In this document: positions 20,385 through 30,600 of the stretch, one piece after another | Numbering within the stretch: the first letter of the stretch is position 1 | Layout of the letters: every line of letters starts with the position of its first letter | Assembly: GCA_026874595.1 (NCBI GenBank) | Contig: CM049317.1 | Location: 39,828,401-39,892,400 of the forward strand | DNA from: Sipunculus nudus | Taxonomy: Eukaryota; Annelida; Sipuncula; Golfingiida; Sipunculidae | Reading direction: 5' to 3' | Length of the DNA: 64,000 bases | Notes under the pieces: model-generated | Told to the model about the DNA's origin: nothing | The model's input: the letters and a program-made list of their open reading frames with translations, nothing else | Database searches by the model: none | Translations under genes and position numbers: made by a program

Positions 20385-23383
20385 TGTAACCGTGAGATCG
20401 GGGACAAAGGTCAACTCAAAGGCCATGTAGCTAAAATATCTGTTTATTCGATCGACGGTCGTAGTCCATGGCTTTGGTCATGGCATTGGCTATGGCTGGC
20501 GAACCAGCTAAAATACATGAATTACAAAAGACGTATAAGATAGGTGTAATAAGATAAGGTAAGGTACAATAACGGTTATGAAATATGCGTGACACATACA
20601 ATTCCAATATAACCAATTATCAATAAGTGTAGTTTCAAGACTGAATACATTGATACAACAGCAAAGATAGACTAACTCTCAAAATTATAATCATAATGTA
20701 AGTTTACTTCTGAGACATATATGTTATCAAACAAACACTTCAGAATACCCTATTTCCAATCCAAACGATATCTGAACAATCATTAATTTAACAAAATCAT
20801 TATAATGTAATTTAACTTGAAAACCATTTCACCATTTAAATAAGTTCACTGAATATTAAGATATATATTTGATTGATTACAGTCTAAACAGATGTTATAC
20901 CATATTGAAAACAACAATAAGCTTGATATGTGGAACTAAACCTAATAAACTTACAACGAATGTCTTGAATAACTGGTTCTGTACAGGTATTCTTTCACGT
21001 ATATATTTTACACCTATAAGAACAAACAACCTTATTATGGCGGATAATACACATAAATCACTACAGAGCTACTTATATCCTGGAAGGAGTATCAAAATAA
21101 TAAAATACTTCTATGATAAACCTTCTAAGGACCTGTTACGTACTCATTAACTACGCATAAATGCCTATGAGACATTCAGTCACCAGGACCCTATTACATT
21201 TGTAATAACATCTTATAATAGTATAATGATAAACTCAAATCCTGCATGTAACTAATCTCGGCATCATTAATACATGTACCAGATGACTTGAAGTGTATAT
21301 ATATAATCAGATAATTAAACGTGACATCATTTGTGAAATAATTAATACACATACAAGTCTGGTAACAACAACAAAATAACCACACTAAAAGTCCTAAAAC
21401 ATGCTCCGCCCAAACTTTATACTGCATGCCAACAATATAATGTTGCATCTTTATTCCCTTGGACTTGCACAATAACCTCTTTATCCAAAGAGAAAATCCT
21501 TTAAGACTACAATACACAAAGCTAGTAAAACATTACATTTAATCCTAAATTATTGTACAAAACAAAAATGATTCAAGAAATTCATTACCTAATTAATTAA
21601 TTATATTTATTAATTGACAAAGTAGATGAACTAATTAGCACTGGTACAGTACACTTAATCACTTGAGTGGTCCATGATCCAGGCCACAAGTACCAGTATC
21701 AAATGTTGTGACTGCTGTGTTGACACTTTACAGAAAATAATATACAGTAACCCTAACTGGCATATGACTGCTAGTTACTACTGCTTGCCTGCGGAAACAA
21801 TTAAATGACACAGTTTGTGTACAACATGAGCAACAAGAGTCTCCAGTCCTGATCTGTGGAACTTGATGTTACAGCCAGATAGCTATTGACCTTAGACATT
21901 AATAGGTCAGAGACTGTTCCCCCACTCTCTCACAGAGAGGGGTGTGATGTGTCAGAGACATAATTGGCAATATCTAGAGGGTAAATCAAACTCATGCCCA
22001 GGCGGCCACATATGTATATAGTAAACATATTTAGCTCCACAGACTCGGGTATGGATACACTTGTTATTTATTCAAATTAACATTTAGACAATCATTTTCA
22101 TGCAAACTTTTCAGGTAATAAAAAAATAAAAACTCACCATATATATATTAAATTCACATGTTATCACTGTCTGCAAATTCCCTTGATCTTGATCTGAAGA
22201 GAGCATTATACAAACTTAACCCTCTCTATTCTTCTTAGTTATTATGTAATAAAATTCTAACATTAACAGGTTATGTAAAACAGGTAGATAAAAGGATTAT
22301 GCTAAACAGACAGATAATAGACAATACTTGCTCAGGGATCAACAGTCATAAATTCCTACAGGAATAGATCTCAAACATGCATTATGTGGCAATTTTATAG
22401 TACTCGTCTATGAAGGAATACCATGGCCTGCCTCATAGCACTTTGTATTTCTTAAATATATGATGTAAACAGGTACACTTGATTAGAGTCTATCGACCAT
22501 ATAACAACAGAACTTGTGAATATTTATGTTGTATCACAAGACATTATACATCAAATATACAAAAGTTCTAACAGAAAACAAAACAAAATTATCACTTGGT
22601 GTAAATGTAGCATATTTTCCCATTCCACTACAAAAGTTAATTGTTTAAACTGACATCTTTTTTTTCCTGTTATCTGATTAAAAATATCAAAATTAAAAAA
22701 AATCTCCTAAATGACAAAATAATATCTGTATATAGGTAAAACATATCCTGTTCCATCAAGAGAAAATAAAAAAAAAACTTTAGATAAAAACAGTAGCTGA
22801 ATAAGTATTAAACTTTTACCTTATCTGAAGCTGCTTGTAGATCTCTTTACAGACAGTGGGCCAAAGCAAGGACCCCACCCTTGTAAGCCGTTACATACCA
22901 AGACTTCTGGGTCATGACATAAAAAAGTTCCCTATCTGTCTTAATTTTATGGGTCTTCTTATTAAATATGACATTGATATTAAAAATGCAATTACAAATA
23001 CAAATACTGAAATAGGCTAAAAACATGTTTTGCCAGCTATACTGGCACACACTAAAATATATCAATTCAAAACAATTATTTTCCAATGCATTCTCATGCA
23101 TATACATCAGGTAATCCAGGTCAGTCCTGGATTCCCAGACCTGCTAACACCATGCCCTAAAAAAATGTTGTCTCTGCAAAGCACAACCAGCCTGCTAAAA
23201 GCTGCTGTCTCTACATATTACAGGGACAATGTATCAAATGTACATTCGCACTAGGCAGAGATGAGTAAACTTATTGAGGCATTATGGTAAAATACTGGTA
23301 TGACCAGAATCTTTACATTCACATTTATGAATATTTTGCATATGATCATTTTAAAATTCCTGACACAGGTATATTCACCTACA
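20385..23383 (-). repeat. 5' LTR (right copy), 2999 bp
   Basis: Near-identical to 11233-14217. The copies differ by one 12-base indel, a few one- to three-base indels in homopolymers, and scattered substitutions. It should carry the element promoter and poly(A) signal. Directly right of it the shared sequence stops at 23383 and TATATA follows. Confidence 0.95.
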
Positions 23384-24307
23384 TATATAGTTATCATCGG
23401 CAAAATTTTCAATAAAGTGAGAAGAATTGTTTATTACTATTTTATGATTTTCATTGATACATAAAATAAAATACTGAATTACTTTTCCTATAAATTACTA
23501 TACAAAATTATGTGATTTATAAATATTCCGTTGTCAATTTCATTATTTCCCCTTATATCGCACAAACACGGCCCCCTGAAATGTTTACAATATTAAACTT
23601 TACTTCAAACTGAAAATATATCCCCACGGTTCCTCTTATCACCATTTCGGGTGAAATATTCAAGAACAATAGGCTACCACATTTCTATCGCGCAAAGCGT
23701 TAGCTCCGAAACGACAAGAACGGTACACATGTTCCAATGTTCGAAGCCACAGCTACTGAAGTACGGCTTTTTTTTAAACTGACCTTTTCTACCTTCTTTC
23801 AATAAAGATAGAACGAGACTTTCGCTCCCTATTGACTTAAAAGACAAGGGCCGTGTAATTTAAAGAGCACTTATTCCGATATTGCCGACTACATTAGCGT
23901 GCATTGAAGTGTGCCATTAACATTGATTAATAAGACACGCGTACTATTGCCGAAAGTTGTACATAAATGTTAGCGTAAGTAAGCGTCGCAGAATACTAGT
24001 ATGCAGATTATTCCCCGATAATTTTCAGATGAGTAAAATTTCTGTCTCATCGACCGATTAAGCAGATTTCTATTTTTTTTCAATCTCCAAATAGTTGACG
24101 CGCTTAATGGCGTGTCTCACGTGTGACCGCCCCGTCCGGGATTTACAGGCGCCACATGTTACTACCAAATAGCTTGTTTGCTCAATACTGACCCGATTGA
24201 CGGGGGTTCAGCGCACGGTGTAATAACATCTAAGTGGAGCCACCAGCCTGAGTAAATATGTTCTCATCTTCCTTGCGCACATTGAGATATTAAATTTTCA
24301 TTGTCTC
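23384..24307. other. Intronic stretch, no feature
   Basis: I see no exon, repeat or RNA gene, apart from AT-rich sequence and short homopolymers. Confidence 0.4.
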
Positions 24308-24590
24308 CAGGGGGTCCGGACCCCCCCCCCCCCCCTTTTCATCAGAAACAGCGTTTTTTTAAGGGCTTCAGACAAAATTTTGCGGCCTGGACCCCCCCTT
24401 TTCCAGACCTGGGGACCTTTTTTTTTAGGGTTTCATTAGCCACCAAGGGTGACTATAAAATGTTAGATATATCTGAGAGTACAGTCGTCCGTTAACGGTG
24501 CAAGACCTTTCGTCGCTGCAGGCGGCTAGGGTTTCATTAGTCCTCCTGGGTTTGACCCCCCTTTTTTCCCAAATCCTGGATCCGCCCCTG
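24308..24590. mobile_element. Short repeat with C/G-rich ends (MITE-like)
   Basis: The left end CAGGGGGTCCGGACC and the reverse complement of the right end, CAGGGGCGGATCCAGGA, are loosely inverted. The five bases GTCTC occur immediately outside both ends. Inside, 'agggtttcattag' occurs twice (about 24427 and 24527), each near a C-run plus TTTT. The CAGGGGCGGATCCAGGATTT end is a style met in non-autonomous hAT-like elements, but a 5-base flanking repeat is not the 8 expected, so the class is open. Confidence 0.5.
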
Positions 24591-24689
24591 GTCTCTCCAT
24601 GAATTCAAATACCCCACGATATGCGTTTTGTACAAAAACCACGAAATTTAAGTCCTGGATATTATCTGACTCTACAGTTTCAGCTATCT

Positions 24690-24890
24690 CAATGACACAC
24701 GAGGTATATGGCATATCAGCTATATCTGACTGATTCACAAGGTATTGTGTATATCAGCTGTCTAAATGATACACGAGGTATTGGGTATATCAGTTGTCTG
24801 ACTGATACACGGGGTAATGTTTTCAGGTTGTCTGACTGATACACGGGGTATTGTTTTCAGGTTGTCTGACTAATACACGGGGTGTTATAT
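24690..24890. repeat. Second array of the 36-bp minisatellite family
   Basis: About five or six degenerate units, same orientation as 10245-11085, with the shared words ctgtctgactgatacac and ggtattgtgtatatcag. It lies 13.6 kb from the first array, on the other side of the gypsy element. Confidence 0.85.
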
Positions 24891-25152
24891 TGATTGATGT
24901 AGCCTTGGGTACCTGTGAATTATTATCACTCATTTTTTTTTTAATTTAAAGTATTCATTGTGATTCTGCTGACTGCTAGCTGTACAGTCACCCTGGTGTT
25001 CACATATAATCTGCACTGAATCCTTTTTAACCCCCTGAATGAGTATGTGATAAAACTAATTGAGTGCTTGCCTAGACTTGAATGATGGCTGAATCCATCA
25101 AAGACTTTTCAATTTTAATTTTCCAAAAAAATACCTGGTATTTTTTTTACAG

Positions 25153-25251
25153 AGAAATCGGGAGACAAGGACTCGGTCTGCTGACACGGCATTCACCTTT
25201 GGTATTCAACTGAGGGAAGCAGTAGCTGCCATTCACAAAATCTACCTCGAT
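25153..25251 (+). CDS. Gene A exon (99 bp): ...DTAFTFGIQLREAVAAIHKIYLD
   Basis: Acceptor: a long T-run ending TTTTACAG. The exon reads RNRETRTRSADTAF then TFGIQLREAVAAIHKIYLD, phase 0 at both ends. Donor GTGCGT is preferred over GTAAAC four bases on, because only GTGCGT keeps the next exon open. It follows the 16-kb intron. The product is not recognised. FGIQLREAVAAIHKIY looks like an amphipathic helix. Confidence 0.78.
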
Positions 25252-25284
25252 GTGCGTAAACGTATTTGTTTTCACATACATGTA

Positions 25285-25286
<2 letters not shown>

Positions 25287-25342
<56 letters not shown>
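25287..25342. repeat. (TA)n microsatellite
   Basis: About 28 TA units in the 375-bp intron between two gene A exons. Confidence 0.95.
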
Positions 25343-25348
<6 letters not shown>

Positions 25349-25626
25349 TGTAAGAGATGTCATTCATGTAAAATAGTGTCAAAGTTTTAACGTAAGGAAC
25401 TGATCTTGTGTTATCTGGACAAAATAATGTTTATTAAAAAAATATCTTGTGTTTGTATCAAAGAGGAAAGCTGATTATGATTTATTATATCCTATTTACA
25501 AAGAATGTTATATAGGATTTGAATTATTTATAAGAGAATTAGATAAAAGATCTTTATCTGAATCATTATTGTGGCTTCCCTAAAACGAAGGTAGCACGTC
25601 ACAGGAACATGTGTTTATCACTGCAG

Positions 25627-25788
25627 CCGTATGGTCGTATATGGCCAATAATAGACGAGTCCATTGGCAACAAAGCGCTTGATCTGCACAGATCCATAGA
25701 ACGACGCAACAAGTCGGACCTGGGGCCAGAGGATAAAAAGTTAGCCTATATCATGGAGAACATCGTATATTACGTCACAGAGATAATG
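25627..25788 (+). CDS. Gene A exon (162 bp): PYGRIWPIIDESIGNK...
   Basis: Acceptor TTTATCACTGCAG, donor GTAAAC, phase 0/0, 54 codons. It reads PYGRIWPIIDESIGNKAL, DLHRSIERRNKSDLGPEDKK and LAYIMENIVYYVTEIM. It is the longest and most protein-like exon of the gene, mostly charged and helix-forming. The frame also runs upstream and past the donor to a stop at 25978-25980, but the GT and the phase match to the next exon favour splicing. Confidence 0.82.
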
Positions 25789-26231
25789 GTAAACCATAAT
25801 GAATATACTTACCCTGTCGGTCTTGAACATGTAGGGGTCCGTCCACATTATATTGTGTTATCATTAAGTACTCAAACAGAAGTGGTTCTTCAGCAAATCA
25901 GTAGACATATTATGGACAGTCATTGCATTTTCACTTGTCAATCAGCTTATCTGCCAATAACAATGCGGTGCCCTGACTAACTGGTGACAGACGAAAGAAG
26001 GGATGTTACACTATGGAGCCATTTACATATGTTAATTTGTATGTACATTATCTTTTTAGCGATATAAAAAAAATCTTGTGTTTAAAAATAGTTTAAATAG
26101 TCAGGCCATATTTTTTAAAGATGTGGCATCTATTATATCGATAAACAATAAATCATAATGAATGGAGTTTATAATAGTGTACATTTTGATTCCGATGATA
26201 GGCATATTTTAAATTTTGGGTCTTTTTCCAG

Positions 26232-26336
26232 CCATCGACGGGAGTACTAGGCATGCAACGCGGAACATCAGTTGTACATGCACTAATACAGGACCGGAAA
26301 CAGTACCCTCGCGGCTACTTCTGGGAAATAGAAATG
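26232..26336 (+). CDS. Gene A exon (105 bp): PSTGVLGMQRGTSVVHALIQ...
   Basis: Acceptor TTTTTCCAG, donor GTAAGA, phase 0/0, 35 codons: PSTGVLGMQRGTSVVHALIQ then DRKQYPRGYFWEIEM. The other open frame gives a low-complexity Thr/Asn peptide and does not join the neighbours. A 38-bp array fills the following intron. Confidence 0.82.
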
Positions 26337-26355
26337 GTAAGAAGCTCCCATCCAT

Positions 26356-27275
26356 GTTTGATAATACATGTATATCTAAAAGCGATTTGTACGTAAACGC
26401 CTCATAATTTATCTTTGAACGATAAGTTTGTATAAACTTGAAAATATGTCTATAAACGATTAGTTCGCCAAGATTTATAATGAAGACTTATAATCGAATT
26501 GCACGTTTAGGCTTGATAATTTGCATACAAATGATACCTAGTTGTGCACTTTCATTATATTTCTATAAATGATATCTGAGTGTGCGCTTTGATAATAAAA
26601 ATTAAACCTGTTTGTGCGCTTTGATAATATGCCTACAGATGATACTTATTTTCGCGCTTTAATAATATGTCTATAGATGTTACCTAATTGTACGCTTTGA
26701 CAATATGCCTTTAATCATACCTAGGTGTACACTTTTATAATATGCAGATAAATGATACCTATGTGTGGCTTTGATAATATGCCTATAAGTGATACCTGTG
26801 TGTGCGCTCTGATTATATGTCTTTCAATGAAACCTAAGTGTGTGTATGATAATATATTCATAAATGATGCATATTAGTGTGCGCTTTGATAATAAAAATT
26901 ATACCTGTGTGTGCGCTTTGATTATATGCCTATAAATGATACCTAAGTGTGCATTTTGATAATATGTCTATAAATGATAATTAAATGTGCACTTTGATTA
27001 TATGTCTATAAATGATACCTAAGTGTGAACTTTGATAATATGTCTATAAATGATACTTAAATGTGCACTTTGATTATATGTCTATAAATGATACCTAAGT
27101 GTGCATTTTGATAATATGTCTATAAATGATACTTAAATGTGCACTTTGATTATATGTCTATAAATGATACCTATGTGTGCACTTTGATAATATGTCTATA
27201 AATGATACTTAAGTGTGCGCTTTGATAATATGTCAATAAATGATACTTAAGTGTGCGCTTTGATAATATGTATGT
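26356..27275. repeat. 38-bp minisatellite with a divergence gradient
   Basis: Units built around gataatatgtctataaatg and ataccta/ttaagtgtgcactttg. From about 26880 to 27275 the units are near-identical. Leftwards they become shorter and more diverged, and relics such as tttgataatacatgtatatc appear within 20 bases of the preceding exon. The array is AT-rich with no long frame. It occupies most of the 1.2-kb intron between exons 26232-26336 and 27565-27669. Confidence 0.9.
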
Positions 27276-27564
27276 TTTAATATTTTCTTGTCTACATTTT
27301 AGTCTTTAGTCCTTCTAACCATTCTGTTCCTTTTTAATGTAGTTTGACATAATAGTGTACTTGATTGGGTGTAGTAAACAAATTATATTTTTTAAATTAT
27401 ATTTAAAAAAAAACAACAAGCTCAATGGATATAAAAATTGTCCCCAGAGATCAATCTGACTCATCTGCCTTATTTTTAAATACTTAAATGAAAATCGTTT
27501 AATCAAATTCTTTGAGTCTATGGATGGTGCTCTTGAATGAAATGATGTGACAATTGCTCTGCAG

Positions 27565-27669
27565 GGTCTATTGGCTGTAAATGACAGACAACGAGTGTCA
27601 GTGACAACCCAGCACCACTCGGCTATTCTCCTAATTGGACTCTTCCTGGGCAGAGCTCTCATCACGACA
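27565..27669 (+). CDS. Gene A exon (105 bp) whose 3' end seeds the 48-bp array
   Basis: Acceptor TTGCTCTGCAG, donor a perfect GTAAGT at 27670, phase 0/0, 35 codons: GLLAVNDRQRVSVTTQHH, SAILLIGLFLGRALITT. It joins WEIEM upstream and LLLKPVEYG downstream. The last seven codons (GRALITT) plus the donor are the first unit of the following tandem array, where they recur as GRALITT every 16 residues. If the donor is ignored, the frame stays open to 28377. Confidence 0.75.
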
Positions 27670-30600
27670 GTAAGTATCAGATCCCGGGTTATTATAGGCA
27701 GGGCACTCATTACGACGGCAAGTATCAGACCCAGGGGTATTATAGGAAGGGCACTCATCACAACAGTAATTATCAGTACCCGGGGTATTATAGGCAGGGC
27801 TCTCATCACGACGGTAATTATCAGACCCCGGGGTATTATATGCAGAGCTCTCATCACGACAGTAAGTATCAGATCCCAGGTTATAATAGGCAGGGTACTC
27901 ATTTCGACGGCAAATATCAGACCCCGGGGTATTATAGGCAGGGCTCTCATCACGATGGTAATTATCAGACCCCGGGGTATTATAGGCAGGGCACTCATCA
28001 CGACGGTAATTATCAGACCCCGTGGTATGATAGGCAGGGCTCTCATCACGACGGTAATTATCAGACCCCGGGGTATTATAGGCAGGGCTCTCATCAGGAC
28101 GGTAATTATCGGACCCCGGGGTATTAAAGGCAGGGCACTCATCATTACGGCAAGTATCAGACCCCAGGGTATAATAGGCAGGGCACTCATCATGACGACA
28201 AGTATCAGACCCCAGGGTATTATAAGCAGAGCTCTCATCACAACGGTAAGTATCAGACCCCGGGGTATTGAAGGCAGGGCACTCATCATGACGGCAAGTA
28301 TCAGACCCCAGGGTATTATAGGCAGGGCACTCATCATGACGGCAAGTATCAGACCCCAGGGTATTATAAGCAGCTAGGGCACTCATCATGACAGTAATTA
28401 TCAGACCCCGGGGTTATGTAGGAGGGGCTCTCATCATGACAGTAATTATCAGACCCCTATGTTATGTAGTCAGGGCACTCGTCATGACAGTAATTATCAG
28501 ACCCCGGGGTTATGTAGGCAGGGCACTCATCATGACAGTAATTATCAGACCCCGGGGTTATGTAGGCAGGGCACTCATCATGACAGTAATTATCAGACCC
28601 CTGGGTTATGTAGGAGGGGCTCTCATCATGACAGTAATTATCAGACCCCTATGTTATATAGACAGGGCACTCATCATGACAGTAATTATCAGACCCCTAT
28701 GTTATGTAGGCAGGGCACTCATCATGACAGTAATTATCAGACCCCAGGGTAATGTAGGCAGGGCACTCATCATGACAGTAATTATCAGACCCCGGGGTTA
28801 TGTAGGCGGGGCACTCATCATGACTGTTATTATCAGACCCCAGGTTATGTAGGCAGGGCACTCGTCATGACGGTAATTATCAGACCCCGGGGTTATGTAG
28901 GCAGGGCACTCATCATGACAGTAATTATCAGACCTGGGGTTATGTAGGCAGGGCACTGATCATGACAGTAATTATCAGACCCCGGTGTTATGTAAGCAGG
29001 GCACTCGTCATGACAGGAATTATCAGACCCCATGGTTATGTAGGCAGGGCACTCATCATGACAGTTATTATCAGACCCCGGGGTTATGTAGGCAGGGCAC
29101 TCATCATGACAGTAATTATCAGACCCCGGGGTTATGTAGGCAGGGCACTCATCATTGCAGTTATTATCAGACCCCGGGGTTATGTAGGCAGGGCATTCAT
29201 CATGACAGTAATTATCAGACCCCTATGTTATGTAGGTAGGGCACTCATCATGACAGTAATTATCAGACCCCGGGGTTATGTAGGCAGGGCACTCATCATG
29301 ACAGTAATTATCAGACCCCGGGGTTATGTAGGCAGGGCACTCATCATGACCATTATTATCAGACCCCGGGGTTATGTAGGCAGGGCACTCGTCATGACAG
29401 TAATTATCAGACCCCTGTGTTATGTAGGTAGGGCACTCGTCATGACAGTAATTATCAGACCCCGGGGTTATGTAGGCAGGGCACTTGTCATGACAGTAAT
29501 TATCAGACCCTGGGGTTACGTAGGCAGGGCACTCATCAGGACAGTAATTATCAGACCCCGGGGTTATGTAGGCAGGGCTCTCATCATGACAGTAATTATC
29601 AGACCCTGGGGTTATGTAGGAGGGGCTCTCATCATGACAGTAATTATCAGACCCCTATGTTAGTAGGCAGGGCACTCGTCATGATTGTAATTATCAGACC
29701 TCGGGTTATGTAGGCAGGGCTCTCATCATGACAGTAATAATCAGACCCCGGGGTTATGTAGGAGGGGCTCTCATCATGACAGTAATTATCAGACCCCGGG
29801 GTTATGTAGGCAGGGCACTCATCATGACAGTAATTATCAGACCCCGGGGTTATGTAGGAGGGGCTCTCATCATGACAGTAATCATCAGACCCCTATATTA
29901 TGTAGGCAGGGCACTCATCATGACAGTAATTATCAGACCCCGGGGATATGTAGGCAGGGCTCTCAACATAACGGAAATTATCAGACCCAGGGTTTATGTA
30001 TGCAGGGCACTCGTCATGACGGCAAGTATCAGACCCCAGGGTATTATAAGCAGGGCTCTTTTCACAATGGCAAGTTTCAGACCCCTGGGTATTATAAGCA
30101 GGGCTCTCATCACGACGGTAATTATCAGACCCCGGGGCTATATAGGCAGGGCACTCATCATGACGGAAATTAGCAGACCCCGGTGTCATGTAGGCAGGAC
30201 ACTTATCATGACAGTATTTATCAGAACCCGGGGTTATGTAGGCAGGACACTCATCATGACAGAAATTATCAGACTCCTGTGTCATGTAGGCAGGGCTCTC
30301 ATCATGATGGTAATTATCAGACCCCAGGGTTATGTAGGCAGGGCTCTCATCATGACAGTAATTATCAGACTCAGGTGTCATGTAGGCAGGGCTCTCATCA
30401 TGACAGTAATTATCAGACCCCGGGGTTATGTAGACAGGGCACTCATCATGACGGAAATTATCAGACCTCTGTGTTATGTAGGCATGGCACTTATCATGAC
30501 AGTAATTATCAGACCCCGGTGTCATGTAGGCAGGACACTGATCATGACGGAAATTATCAGACTCCTGTGTCATGTAGGCAGGGCTCTCATCATGATGGTA

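Larger units (their letters stand above)
11233..23383 (-). mobile_element. Complete Ty3/gypsy LTR retrotransposon, 12.15 kb
   Basis: Two near-identical long terminal repeats (11233-14217 and 20385-23383) enclose gag-pol on the minus strand in the order gag, protease, RT, RNase H, integrase. The element is bounded by TG...CA ends and flanked by TATATA on both sides, a plausible 4-6 bp target duplication. A primer-binding site matching the 3' end of tRNA-Leu and a polypurine tract sit where expected. By eye I count about 25-30 single-base differences between the LTRs, about 1%, so insertion is recent. Pol carries two in-frame stops and two or three single-base frameshifts, so this copy is probably inactive. 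It sits antisense in an intron of gene A. Confidence 0.95.

Noticed and set aside
24308-24590. Definite hAT element
   Set aside because: The end style is suggestive, but the flanking repeat is five bases and not eight, and the termini match only loosely.
25609-25980. A 123-residue intronless gene
   Set aside because: The frame simply runs past a good donor at 25789, and the Met lies upstream of the acceptor.
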